From: 40CM-4-69-5 sp036556905
GTDB lineage: Bacteria > Methylomirabilota > Methylomirabilia > Rokubacteriales > CSP1-6
Direction: 5' to 3'
NCBI GenBank assembly: GCA_036556905.1
Contig: DATBIM010000086.1
Location: 1 to 5,872 of the forward strand
DNA length: 5,872 nucleotides
The notes under the pieces were generated by a model. It had not been told where the DNA came from. It made no database searches and saw only the letters and a program-made list of their open reading frames with translations. Both the position numbers and the translations under genes were made by a program. Of this stretch, positions 5,520 to 5,872 are shown piece by piece; position 1 is the first letter of the stretch, and the number at the start of each line of letters is the position of its first letter.

Positions 5520-5872
5520 GTGACGCTCGCCGACGCCTTCCTGCACCTCTTCACGCTCAAGGCCTTCGCGGTCATGGTCGGCGGCGTCGCGCTCGGCGTC
5601 TCGGTCGGCGTCCTGCCCGGGATCACGGCGGGCACGCTCATGGCCCTCACGCTGCCGTTCACCTACCAGATGAGCAGCGTCGAGGCGGTCTCGCTGCTCG
5701 TCGCGATGTTCGTGGGCGGCGTGTCGGGCGGCCTGATCACCGCCACCCTGATGCGCATTCCCGGCGAACCCAACGCGATCATGACCTGCCTGGACGGCTA
5801 CCAGCTCGCTCGGCGCGGCCACCCCGGCCGGGCGCTCGGGCTCGGCAACGCCTCGTCCGTGGTCGGCGGCGC
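5520..5872 (+). CDS. tctA: Tripartite tricarboxylate transporter large membrane subunit TctA (N-terminal part, runs off window)
   Basis: Only the first 117 codons are inside the window; full TctA proteins are about 500 residues. The frame from GTG 5520 has no stop to the window end. Seen: a hydrophobic N-terminal stretch with GVSVGVLPGITAGTLMAL, the glycine-rich GGVSGGLITATLMRIPGEPN and LDGYQLARRGHPGRALGLGN, which match the characteristic TctA order (G-x-x-PG-x-T, then GG-x-x-(S/T)A-x-L-x-x-IPG-x-P, then DGY-x-(M/L)AR-x-G-x-x-GRAL-G). It forms the main transport channel with TctB. The GTG was chosen for its position 13 nt after tctB and a weak GGGGG upstream; no earlier start fits. Substrates of Tct systems include citrate and other carboxylates or anions; here a link to the sulfatase substrate is inferred from synteny. 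Confidence 0.9.
   Translation, partial: MTLADAFLHLFTLKAFAVMVGGVALGVSVGVLPGITAGTLMALTLPFTYQMSSVEAVSLLVAMFVGGVSGGLITATLMRIPGEPNAIMTCLDGYQLARRGHPGRALGLGNASSVVGG

Noticed and set aside
1..5872. CRISPR arrays, tRNA/rRNA genes, insertion sequences, strong intrinsic terminators
   Set aside because: No repeat-spacer pattern, RNA gene signature, transposase or hairpin followed by a T-run was seen on either strand.

Overview
This is a GC-rich bacterial window with tightly packed, translationally coupled genes and frequent GTG starts. Tripartite tricarboxylate transporter (Tct) genes, an NMT1/THI5-like binding protein and an FGly-type sulfatase are common in soil and subsurface lineages such as Rokubacteria/Methylomirabilota-like bacteria and Proteobacteria. 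The lineage cannot be fixed from this sequence alone.

The layout is two divergent gene clusters on either side of a 209-bp spacer (2417-2625). Leftward, from 2416 to 3, runs a four-gene operon: an ECF sigma factor, a small soluble zinc-binding anti-sigma factor, and two tandem SAM-dependent methyltransferases of the ArsM/UbiE-like class. The junctions are a 4-nt ATGA overlap, a 2-nt gap and an 11-nt overlap. A candidate ECF-type promoter lies just upstream of the sigma gene, which suggests autoregulation.

The main discovery is that both methyltransferase genes are interrupted by an in-frame UGA, and both are best read as selenoprotein genes. The reading frame stays open and homologous past each UGA, for 55 codons in one gene and 82 in the other. 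Both UGAs fall at the same aligned position, in AA-U-(I/L)-x-G-x-L, where ArsM-type enzymes carry a conserved cysteine. After each UGA there are 10 nt and then a 17-nt hairpin (6-bp stem, 5-nt loop YGGAG) with a different but fully paired stem in each gene. This is close to the geometry of a bacterial SECIS element. With read-through, the first methyltransferase overlaps the start of the second by 11 nt. Without it, both proteins are truncated and a 240-nt gap opens inside the operon. The system proposed is therefore an ECF sigma/zinc anti-sigma switch controlling a pair of Sec-containing methyltransferases. The substrate is unknown; metalloids or thiols/selenols are only a guess.

Rightward, from 2626 to the window end, runs a second cluster: an NMT1/THI5-like substrate-binding protein with no visible signal peptide, a cytoplasmic-looking FGly sulfatase (CVPAR active-site motif), TctB, and the N-terminal part of TctA, which runs off the window. 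It reads as an uptake and desulfation cluster for an organic sulfate ester or related anion. The substrate is not determined, and no TctC or ABC permease/ATPase gene is seen.
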